A DNA stretch of 32,538 nt from JBOFCS01 sp051646185. GTDB lineage: Bacteria > Actinomycetota > Actinomycetes > Mycobacteriales > Mycobacteriaceae. The notes under the pieces are model-generated. The model worked only from the letters and a program-made list of their open reading frames with translations, was not told the origin of the DNA and did not search any database. The translations under genes were made by a program, and so were the position numbers. Shown here piece after piece: positions 17,101 through 23,679 of this stretch. Position 1 is the stretch's first letter, and the number at the start of each line of letters is the position of its first letter. The DNA lies in contig JBOFCS010000101.1 in the NCBI GenBank assembly GCA_051646185.1, positions 1-32,538 of the forward strand. Reading direction: 5' to 3'.

Positions 17101-19175
17101 CGCGAGTGGCTTCAATATTTTCCGCACTTTTTACTCGCGATAAAATTGGTGCCGATGACTCTTTTTTTGAACTTGGTGGACACTCATTATTAGCTGCACG
17201 TCTGATAACAATCATTCGAGCAGAGTTTGGTCTTGACATTGATGTACGTGTTCCTTTCGATACCCCGACCGTGAGCGGTTTAGCTGCTCATGTGGTGGGT
17301 AAGTTTTCTGAAGAGTTTGGAATCAATCTTGATCAGATTGATGATTCAGAATCATCTTCACAAGATCGTGGTTCGGATAAAACTGAATCGCGTCCACGTA
17401 TGACTAAGGCTGAAAGACCAGAATATATTCCACTTTCCTATTCACAACGGGCATACTGGATGCAGCGTAAAATAACTGGTCCGGTTGATGGTGAAAATGT
17501 TCCTTTTGCGATCCGATTTGAAGGGCATTTAGATAGGGACGCGCTATTAGTTGCCATTAGTGATGTTGTTGCTCGTCATAAGGCGTTAACGACAATTTTT
17601 CCGGAACAAGATGGAGTGCCCTATCAAGGGCAGATTGATGCACAGGATATTACTGTGTCAGTAGAAAATATTTCAGCTGAAGAATTACCGAAGGAACTTG
17701 AGCGCGAGTCACGGTACATTTTCTCCTTAGATACTGAGCCACTTACCCGTATAAGATTATTCGTACTCTCAGAGAATGTCCATGTCCTTTCACTGCTCAT
17801 GCATCATATTATTGCCGATCAAAGGTCTTGCCAGATTTTTGTTGAAGACTTAACCGTAGCTTTCCAAGATCGGGTAAGTGGTGTAGTGCCAGGATGGAAG
17901 CCATTGGATTGTCATTTTACAGATTTTGCTATGTGGCAGAGAAATATTTTTGATCGCCCGGAAACTGGCAGCGTCAGTAGGTATGGTCAGCAGCAGCTAG
18001 ATTACTGGAGTGCAACCTTAGCTGATCTTCCAAGCGAGATGCCAATAGCTTCAGATCTACCTAGGCCCATGGTTCTTGGAAAATCTGGATTAAGTGCAGT
18101 CCGTGTCATTCCAGCGCAGATCTGGAAAGCCGCAACGGTATTTGCCGAAGGATTCGGTCTTACCGAATTCATGCTCTGCCAGGCTATCAGTGCAACCGTT
18201 ATCAATAAACTAGGTGGCGGTGAAGATCTTACTATTGGTGTCGCTGTGGCAAACCGGGTTGCTGAAATGACAGACGAGCTCCTTGGTCTTTTTGCTAATG
18301 TTATTGTATTGAGAAATGATTTATCTCAAAATCCTTCGCTGAAAACAATTTTAATGCGGACAAGAGAATCTGCTTTGGGTGCGATTTCACATCAGGAATT
18401 GCCATTTGAACGATTAGTTGAAACTTTGAATCCGCAAAGATCATTGGCACATAATCCGTTGTTTCAAGTGATGATGCATGTAAGAAAGAGACCAGAGCCA
18501 GTTGCATTTAGTGTGGACTCAGCGGTGACGGCAATGGCTCTTCCTGCTCAGTACGATGTGTCATTTATGGATTTTCATCTCGATTATACGATTGAACCCA
18601 GCGGCGAGGTAGCAGCCCGGATAGTAGTAAATGCCGATCTTTTTACTCGGGATACTGGCGAAATTTTTGCTGATGCTTTAGTGCGTGTTATTGAATATTT
18701 TGCTACAGGCAAAGATCTCCAGCTTGACCAATTATCTGTCGTCGATCCAGTTTGGGTAGCGTGCCATCGGGAGATTCACAAAAAAACGGTAAGGCTTGAC
18801 ACTAGAGTTATCGCTGATTCTGATCTGCTGACAGAAACCGAACAAATTCTTGTAGAAATACTTGAAGAACTTCTGGGAATATCCGATATTTCAGTTCAGG
18901 ATAACTTTTTTGCTTTAGGTGGAGACAGCGTTATGTCGATTCAGTGGGCTGCTCGGGCAATGCAGCAGGGCATTGCACTTACCCCGCAATTGGTTTTTGA
19001 ACACGTCACTATTGCTGAGCTAGCTTCTGCAGTAGATGAACTGAACCTTCAGGAAGAAAGTGTGGACGATCGATCACACGCACCAATGTCAACATCAGGT
19101 TTGAGTAATGACGCACTTGAAGCGTTAAAGGGATCCTGGGCTAGTCGAGATAGCAAAGCTACGGATGATCTGTGA
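14124..19175 (+). CDS. mbtE: NRPS C-A-PCP-C-PCP, MbtE-like hydroxylysine module
   Basis: 1683 aa, essentially the length I recall for MbtE of M. tuberculosis (1682). A charged N-terminal helix (EQRKQLMQQLLREKG) may be a docking segment. Domains in order: C1 from about 50 with LSGAQRRLWFV and HHIAWDE (His182, Asp186); A from about 500 with YTSGSTGKPKG at 633, YGPTEAV at 772, YRTGDLA and KIRGYRIELGEIE; PCP1 with GGHSLL, Ser1021; C2 from about 1100 with LSYSQRAYWM and HHIIADQ (His1228, Asp1232); PCP2 with GGDSVM, Ser1602. By eye the A pocket reads D-A-L-H-P-G-H-V-S. It should install the internal, N6-acylated hydroxylysine. C2-PCP2 has no A domain of its own. It is last in the long operon, and its 3' end overlaps the convergent formyltransferase by 17 bases. 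Confidence 0.88.
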   Translation: MNNSLDLSMIEQRKQLMQQLLREKGLASTDRSDAIALLAKERKLDEPQQLSGAQRRLWFVQTLDPADTTLNICTSYRIRGNLSSIDLQKAFTDFFMRHEILRSTYHVGEDGEPVQVVAEKALIPWREENLTALKEQDAERRIQVLIRREFSQAFNLSVDLPIRILLIQLSPEEHILVLVIHHIAWDEESWPIFFAEISALYSGQPRNQKVVQYVDVINNKESSSDEVDLAYWRNELTPLPNRLDLFGAGKSDSTLAESCRQALPGELVHKATSFAREQGTTSFVVLLTAFNLLLKKYANTSDFLVSTPVVTRSIDQENVIGYFGNTVILRSSILNNKNFSEQVKSTHHIWSKAIEHQNIGIDKVIRSVNPERESGRDGLSGLVSVSFSARQSSLGFRLPELTVEELNFSALSAQEPLGLMIIFNTQSGYVEVEATYQTDVLSEGLVQQFLYHYLTILTLLLENPAQDTFAIDLLSGGEKSKILTVSHGQIIAETATTLVNMFERQCLETPDHLAIVSDQISLSYQQLNKRINKLAHWMMSKNVGLEDVVALLMPTSAEFVIAAIAVMKAGGAYLPVDPAYPAERIEYLLTDAKPCLTLSFEKFFAIESNAAEFSDSDPKVAVLPANLAYIIYTSGSTGKPKGVPVPHIAISSHISGFNSEWDIAENDRVLLSTSVSFDASLLDIFVTLTQGARVVIPKPNAYKDISYVADFITRHGVTVLHMVPSMLATFLMLPEANQWRDLRHVPVGGEALAGEVADRFYARFDAELRNHYGPTEAVVSSTHMVIDRPMGTQIVPIGKPNQNVYLYLLDSALQLVPTGVIGEIYLGGEQLARGYLHRPALSSERFIADPFCSAGRLYRTGDLARRNILGEIEFVGRSDEQVKIRGYRIELGEIESVVHQHPEVQHCVVVVEQDPVLGPVLAAYVVPQNSSLDLVALRAYLSQYLPDYMVPKAFGIIEQIPLTTHGKLDKRALPQPVAIEAREYREPGTATEARVASIFSALFTRDKIGADDSFFELGGHSLLAARLITIIRAEFGLDIDVRVPFDTPTVSGLAAHVVGKFSEEFGINLDQIDDSESSSQDRGSDKTESRPRMTKAERPEYIPLSYSQRAYWMQRKITGPVDGENVPFAIRFEGHLDRDALLVAISDVVARHKALTTIFPEQDGVPYQGQIDAQDITVSVENISAEELPKELERESRYIFSLDTEPLTRIRLFVLSENVHVLSLLMHHIIADQRSCQIFVEDLTVAFQDRVSGVVPGWKPLDCHFTDFAMWQRNIFDRPETGSVSRYGQQQLDYWSATLADLPSEMPIASDLPRPMVLGKSGLSAVRVIPAQIWKAATVFAEGFGLTEFMLCQAISATVINKLGGGEDLTIGVAVANRVAEMTDELLGLFANVIVLRNDLSQNPSLKTILMRTRESALGAISHQELPFERLVETLNPQRSLAHNPLFQVMMHVRKRPEPVAFSVDSAVTAMALPAQYDVSFMDFHLDYTIEPSGEVAARIVVNADLFTRDTGEIFADALVRVIEYFATGKDLQLDQLSVVDPVWVACHREIHKKTVRLDTRVIADSDLLTETEQILVEILEELLGISDISVQDNFFALGGDSVMSIQWAARAMQQGIALTPQLVFEHVTIAELASAVDELNLQEESVDDRSHAPMSTSGLSNDALEALKGSWASRDSKATDDL

Positions 19176-20097
19176 AGTAACCGCCATAGCTAAATATAGT
19201 TTTAGCTGAATGTTCTTCACCATCATCTGTCCGTACTTTCTCAATAATTAACCCAGTATTGTTGCCACGGAAAGAATCTGGACCTACAACTACTACAACA
19301 TTTCCCCCCTCTGGGATTACTCGTCCTGGAGTTCCGCCATACCGTGAAACGGATATTCTGGACTTAGTGATATAAATGCGTTCTCCGCGGTAGTAAGAGT
19401 ATGCATTTGGATAGGGGTCAGATAGGGCTCGGATAAAGCGCTCAAGGTCTTCTGCGGATGTTTCCCAATTTATTCTGCTGTCACGTTCTGAGCGTTTGTG
19501 AAAGTATGTGCGTTGTATTGGGTCTTGCGGAGTCCATGTTGCGGTTGCAGTTTCAATACGAGCTAAAGCGATAGTTAGTGCTTCGGGTATGAGATCCATG
19601 CCCCGATGCACAAGTTCGGTGGCTGTATCGGTTGATCTAATGGGAGCACGCAATTGTAGGAGGATGTCACCTGTATCAAGTCCTTCGTCCATGCGATGGA
19701 CAGTTAAACCAAACTCGGATTCTCCGCTTATCAGTGCCCATAACACTGGAGAAAAACCTGAAAATTTAGGCAGCAAGGAGTCGTGTAGGTTTATTGTGCC
19801 ATGTTTAGGCAAGTTGTATAAACTCGCAGGAAGCCAGGTATACCAACTATTTACAATGATAATATCCGGAGAAATACTGCTAACTAATTGAACTAGGTCG
19901 TCATCGGCTTGCTCGGTGATGTGTATAGGTATGTTATGCAATTTTGCCAAATCTTCTACCGATTCAGACCAAATCCCTTTGTACTCATGCTCGCTACGTG
20001 GATGTGTGACTGCGAGAGCTATCTCATGGGGTGAGGCGAGAAGGGCTTCTAAAGTTTTTTTCCCCCACGTTTGATACCCAAACATTACGATACGCAT
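19159..20097 (-). CDS. Formyltransferase, predicted N6-hydroxylysine N-formyltransferase for the siderophore
   Basis: 312 aa, formyltetrahydrofolate-dependent fold like methionyl-tRNA formyltransferase and PurN. The catalytic set is complete: Asn103 and His105 in INLHDSLLPKFSG and Asp141 in MDEGLDTGDIL. A C-terminal domain as in Fmt follows from about residue 205 (RINWETSAEDLERFIRAL). Given its place between NRPS genes and opposite the lysine N-hydroxylase, I infer that it formylates N6-hydroxylysine to form a hydroxamate, as the formyltransferase does in coelichelin-type pathways. The housekeeping tRNA enzyme is a less likely alternative, because that gene usually sits with def or rsmB, not in a siderophore locus. 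ATG start with AGGG close upstream. It is 64 bases downstream of the SagB-like gene on the same strand, and probably cotranscribed. Confidence 0.88.
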   Translation of the reverse strand: MRIVMFGYQTWGKKTLEALLASPHEIALAVTHPRSEHEYKGIWSESVEDLAKLHNIPIHITEQADDDLVQLVSSISPDIIIVNSWYTWLPASLYNLPKHGTINLHDSLLPKFSGFSPVLWALISGESEFGLTVHRMDEGLDTGDILLQLRAPIRSTDTATELVHRGMDLIPEALTIALARIETATATWTPQDPIQRTYFHKRSERDSRINWETSAEDLERFIRALSDPYPNAYSYYRGERIYITKSRISVSRYGGTPGRVIPEGGNVVVVVGPDSFRGNNTGLIIEKVRTDDGEEHSAKTIFSYGGYFTDHP

Positions 20098-20161
20098 AGC
20101 CCTAGCATAGCCTAATGAATGGCCGAATTCTTGCGAGAGAATATGATGAAGACATTATAGA

Positions 20162-21529
20162 TTATGCAGGAGTTCCTATAACGATACTCCCGACACTGCA
20201 TTCTTCAAGTTCTTTAACTCCCGTTGCAGAAGTAAATGCCGTGGTGTCAGCGTAGCCTTGCGCGACTGCACCTAGGCCCATTGCCGTTGCGGTTAAGTAG
20301 ATGGTTTGTAAAAGTATCCCAACATGTTTGAGGATAATACCGTAGGATACTTGTTGATATGTCCACATAAGCCTGCCGGTTCGTGCTGAAATTACAAGTA
20401 GTACTTGTGGCAATTGTCCAGTAGTTAATGTCATGGATGAAGTGCGCAATAGTTTATCAACCTCAGGGCTCCCTTCTGGAGCAACCGGACGTAATAGGTG
20501 TTCAAAAGAATCGTAATGATACATACCGGAAGCTAGACCTGCCACGTTATGGATCACAGGGTAAATTTCAAGTTCGTATACTGCCCCGCCTGAAGGGTAT
20601 GGGCGAGAAAGATATTCAACACCCTGATCCTCTCGAATTTCTCTAGTACGACAAGTCCGATAAAGTAATTCTCCGAGTTTTCCGATACTTATTGGCTCTT
20701 CAGGATGAAAATCACGACAGGAAACCCGCTCTTCCAAAGCGGAAGTAAGGCTTAGATCTGTTCTACGCAACTGATCAAGATCTGCTTTAGCTAGGGTGAT
20801 TGCGTTTCCTGCGTAGCGAATCTTGCGTGCTGGGACCGGGGGGAAGATGGATTCAGCCCAACGAGTTGGGCCAAACTCATTCCAAGTAATTACTCGGTCA
20901 TTCATATTGCTGTGCCGGTGAAACCATAGTTCATGTGCCGACCAGCTTCTGGTAGCGAACTCTGAGTCCTCAATTTCTGAGCTATCGACGATGTGACCCG
21001 TCCATCGAAGGGTGGATATCAGTCTTTCGCTTACCTCTGTCGGTAAATCTGGTACTGCTGAGGGAAGATTGCAGACCTTACCCACTACTTGTGCATCGTG
21101 AAGCTCAATATCGCACCAGGATTGAGGATGTTCCAAGACAACACCATTAGATGATTTATGTAAAATTGAAAATTTTGATAGCTCCCAATCAAGCTGATTC
21201 TCCAGTTTCCTCTGTGGCGGTTTAGCAAAGGGCTGAAGGGTATAGAGATCTCGATTTTGCATTCTTACTGTGATTGTTAACCAACCTTCGGCCAATAATG
21301 TCTCGGTTAACAATTGTGTTTCTTGATCAACAATAATAGCTGATCCTAGCGCGGATCCTTGCTGTACGATTTTTAGTAAAGTGACTTGCTCTGGGGTAAG
21401 CCCCAATAGTTTTTTTTGATGAGATGGGGCCAGAAGAACGGCAAAACCATTGCCAGGCAGGACGCATTTAGCCCCTTCTCGTAGCGCGAAAGTGTCCTGT
21501 GAATATTGCAAAATTACGACTTTAGTCAA
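20162..21529 (-). CDS. SagB-type flavin-dependent dehydrogenase, predicted azoline oxidase
   Basis: 455 aa. The C-terminal 230 residues are a nitroreductase-fold FMN domain of the SagB/McbC type: SLTSALEERVSCRDF near 245-260, YPSGGAVYELEIYPV near 305, WTYQQVSYGIILKHVGILLQ near 385, and ATAMGLGAVAQG near 412. The first 230 residues form the less conserved N-terminal region usual in SagB-like proteins. SagB and McbC oxidise thiazolines and oxazolines to aromatic azoles in ribosomal peptides; no SagC or SagD cyclodehydratase partner is encoded here. I infer that it oxidises the azoline made by the Cy domain of MbtB, giving an aryl-azole as in nocobactins. The start is TTG with GGAG six bases upstream. 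A DtxR-like box lies 31 bases upstream, shared with the divergent flavoreductase gene. Confidence 0.85.
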   Translation of the reverse strand: MTKVVILQYSQDTFALREGAKCVLPGNGFAVLLAPSHQKKLLGLTPEQVTLLKIVQQGSALGSAIIVDQETQLLTETLLAEGWLTITVRMQNRDLYTLQPFAKPPQRKLENQLDWELSKFSILHKSSNGVVLEHPQSWCDIELHDAQVVGKVCNLPSAVPDLPTEVSERLISTLRWTGHIVDSSEIEDSEFATRSWSAHELWFHRHSNMNDRVITWNEFGPTRWAESIFPPVPARKIRYAGNAITLAKADLDQLRRTDLSLTSALEERVSCRDFHPEEPISIGKLGELLYRTCRTREIREDQGVEYLSRPYPSGGAVYELEIYPVIHNVAGLASGMYHYDSFEHLLRPVAPEGSPEVDKLLRTSSMTLTTGQLPQVLLVISARTGRLMWTYQQVSYGIILKHVGILLQTIYLTATAMGLGAVAQGYADTTAFTSATGVKELEECSVGSIVIGTPA

Positions 21530-21559
21530 AGTGCTCTCCGGTTCACTCTTGCCTCCATG

Positions 21560-21578
21560 TTATCTTAGTCTTACCTAA
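21560..21578. promoter_or_regulatory. DtxR/IdeR-like iron box between the azoline-oxidase and flavoreductase genes
   Basis: TTATCTTAGTCTTACCTAA matches the DtxR consensus at 14-15 of 19 positions by eye, with an intact right half ACCTAA. It occupies the 66-base gap between two divergent starts (21529 minus, 21596 plus), so one operator could control both transcripts. Confidence 0.72.
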
Positions 21579-21595
21579 TAAGCGGAAGGGGTCAA

Positions 21596-22330
21596 ATGGT
21601 AGAGCAATCGCGAGGTTGGCAAGGTGCGGTACTGAAAGTTATGCGTGCGCCTGAGTTTACCCTTACTGTGACCGCAGTTACCTATATAACGCCACACTAT
21701 CTGAGGCTGAGCTTTTCAGGGGGAGGTTTGTTTCGCAATCGCGAATTTCACCCTACGATGTGGATACGGTTGTGGTTTCCCAAAGGAAAGCAATTCCAGC
21801 AGCGTGCATATACGATTGTTAACCCAGATCTGGTAGCAGATACTTTTGATTTAGAGTTTACTCTGCACGAGGGACCTGCTCCTTCCTGGGCAAAATCAGC
21901 AAAAATTGGCGACAATATTGTTGCGACAGTTATTGGTTCAAAATTTTCTTTTCCGGAACCGAGCCCACAGGGGTTTATTATTGTTGGTGATCCAGCGTCG
22001 CTTCCGGCTATTAACTCTCTACTTTCACGAGTAAGTGAGGTTGAGGCGAGAGTGTGGCTGGAGTATCACAATGAGGATGATAAACAAATTCCGGTTGTCG
22101 TCAATGAAAAAATAAGTATTACCTGGGTTCCTCGTGTAGCAAAAGAGCAGCGAATAGTTTCTTTGCTTAGCGACTCGGCTTTCGATGCTAAAGGTTACTA
22201 CGGATGGGTTGCCTGTGATTTAAAAACTACGCGTGCGGTAAGTGCTGTCTTGCGTAATCAATACAACATAGAAAGAAAGTCTTTAAAGTCAACTGCATAC
22301 TGGATGACAGATCGTTCGGCTTTGCAGTAA
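21596..22330 (+). CDS. Siderophore-interacting FAD-binding ferric reductase (SIP family)
   Basis: 244 aa, ViuB/YqjH-like flavoreductase acting in the cytoplasm to reduce and release iron from the imported ferric siderophore. Seen: a ferredoxin-reductase-type flavin motif RAYTIVNP at about residue 80; a phosphate-binding stretch GDPASLPAINSLL near 130; and the C-terminal NAD(P)H-side signature GYYGWVACDLKTTRAVSAVL near 200. The WVACD version replaces the more usual WVAGE. The start ATG has AAGGGG directly upstream and the DtxR-like box just before that. Mycobacteria fuse a similar domain to the importer IrtA; here it is a separate protein, consistent with the FecCD-type importer at the left. 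Its stop is six bases from the stop of the convergent lysine hydroxylase gene, with no terminator visible. Confidence 0.92.
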   Translation: MVEQSRGWQGAVLKVMRAPEFTLTVTAVTYITPHYLRLSFSGGGLFRNREFHPTMWIRLWFPKGKQFQQRAYTIVNPDLVADTFDLEFTLHEGPAPSWAKSAKIGDNIVATVIGSKFSFPEPSPQGFIIVGDPASLPAINSLLSRVSEVEARVWLEYHNEDDKQIPVVVNEKISITWVPRVAKEQRIVSLLSDSAFDAKGYYGWVACDLKTTRAVSAVLRNQYNIERKSLKSTAYWMTDRSALQ

Positions 22331-22336
22331 TACGAA

Positions 22337-23659
22337 TTAACTGTTAGCTAGATCCGGTGAAGAGGGCCTGAATTTATTCTGTTCCTGCAAAGATTGAACT
22401 TCGTTTTTTAGTATTCGATCAGAAAGCAGGCCAAGGCAACTCAGATTTGGGAATCCGGGACCTTGCGTCATACTGGCTAAGTTTGGCAAGTATAGCTTGG
22501 GCTGCATTCCGACTAGGGATAAGTCGTATCCGATGTTCAATTCGATACGTTCTTGATTAAGGGGCCAGCCCAGAGCTAATTCCATGCGATCTACGGTTGC
22601 TGTATTGAATAAATCAAGAAACCATAATGGTTGGACACCCGTTGCGTCTATTACCAAATCAAAAAAATGTGTTTGTTCTGGGCGGGAATCATTTTCTAAG
22701 GTAAGTGCAATGAGATTATCTTGCTCTTTTGCCCGGGTAACTCTACCTTGTAAGTGATGAATTCTATTGTCACTAAGCAAATTATCTTGAACTTTAACAG
22801 AAAAGACTCCACGATCAGTTCGGCGAATAACATCTTTACGTTCATCAGGGCTTAGCGCCTGCCATTTCGTTGGATCGCTGAAAAGTGAATTTTCAAAATA
22901 GCTTTCACCGCGAGTGTAAAGAGTGGCCATTGGTGAGATAACAGATATTGTCATGGCATCATGTCGGGCGAGTTCGTCAAGTGCCGAACCTGCTGTTTCG
23001 CCACCTCCGATTACTGCAGCACGTGAGGAAGCTGGTAATATTCTGCGTCCAGTTAGATCCCAAAATTGGGCTATACTAAGAATTTTTTCATTCTTTGTTA
23101 TAACTTTTTGGCTTAGGCCAGGACCTGTTATCATCAATTCATCGGAACGTACTTCAGAGTATTGCCCATTGGGATGGTGAATACTTATCTTCCAATTGTC
23201 CGGTGTCGAAGGATCGGTTAAAATACCATTTTCAGCCGAAACTGAATAAACAGTACCAATAATCAGTTCTAAATCTATTTTTTTGGCAACCCACTGTAGG
23301 TATTTTGCCCAGACGTGATGTTGTGGGCTAGGGCGTCCACGGTCAATCCACTCGGAGTATGTGCCATGCGCTACGAGAAAAGCAGCCCAACTAAAGGTCA
23401 TCATTTTTGTATTGATGAGGTTATTCTGTCTACGTGCGATATTTGATTTGTAAGGAAATCCAATATCCTTCTCGGGGCTAGTGCCAAGACGATGTTGTCC
23501 ATCAGTCCAACCGCCGTTGGCTAGCCAATTAGCTCCTACAGTATTAGCTTCGATAACAATGACACGAGGGTAGGGTAATCCAAGTTCTTTGAGTACCTTC
23601 GCTTTTGCCGCAACAGCTAGAGATTTTGGTCCAGCTCCGAGAATGACTAGAGTTTTCAT
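22337..23659 (-). CDS. mbtG: L-lysine N6-hydroxylase, MbtG-like
   Basis: About 440 aa flavin monooxygenase of the lysine/ornithine N-hydroxylase class; M. tuberculosis MbtG is about 431. Seen: N-terminal FAD loop LGAGPKSLAVAAKA, the region GGWTDGQHRLGTSPEKDIGFPY, the NADPH loop IGGGETAGSALDEL around 215, and the C-terminal VIDATGVQPLW. It converts the lysine side chain to N6-hydroxylysine, which becomes a hydroxamate iron ligand after acylation or formylation. The frame extends to a TTG at 23668, but the ATG at 23659 gives the family N-terminus and has GGA nine bases upstream. It follows the MbtB-like gene by about 20 bases on the same strand and is cotranscribed with it. It carries the second, hydroxamate-forming half of the pathway. 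Confidence 0.93.
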   Translation of the reverse strand: MKTLVILGAGPKSLAVAAKAKVLKELGLPYPRVIVIEANTVGANWLANGGWTDGQHRLGTSPEKDIGFPYKSNIARRQNNLINTKMMTFSWAAFLVAHGTYSEWIDRGRPSPQHHVWAKYLQWVAKKIDLELIIGTVYSVSAENGILTDPSTPDNWKISIHHPNGQYSEVRSDELMITGPGLSQKVITKNEKILSIAQFWDLTGRRILPASSRAAVIGGGETAGSALDELARHDAMTISVISPMATLYTRGESYFENSLFSDPTKWQALSPDERKDVIRRTDRGVFSVKVQDNLLSDNRIHHLQGRVTRAKEQDNLIALTLENDSRPEQTHFFDLVIDATGVQPLWFLDLFNTATVDRMELALGWPLNQERIELNIGYDLSLVGMQPKLYLPNLASMTQGPGFPNLSCLGLLSDRILKNEVQSLQEQNKFRPSSPDLANS

Positions 23660-23679
23660 TTTAACCAATCCGCGAATTA

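Noticed and set aside
19188..19207. Inverted repeat AGCTAAA/TTTAGCT just past the mbtE stop as a possible terminator
   Set aside because: The stem is only seven bases, mostly A-T, with no T-run after it, and it lies inside the formyltransferase coding sequence.
19159..20097. Formyltransferase as the housekeeping methionyl-tRNA formyltransferase
   Set aside because: Fold and catalytic residues alone do not exclude it, but the gene lies between NRPS and siderophore genes behind an iron box, without def, priA or rsmB, so a pathway enzyme is the better reading.
20100..20117. Minus-strand TTAGGCTA half-site upstream of the formyltransferase as a sixth iron box
   Set aside because: Only the left half matches; the right half lacks the ACCTAA arm, and the gene is probably cotranscribed with the SagB-like gene.
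20154..20159. Minus-strand TATAAT in the SagB-formyltransferase gap as an internal promoter
   Set aside because: The -10 is perfect but the matching -35 (GTTATA) is poor, so a promoter cannot be supported.
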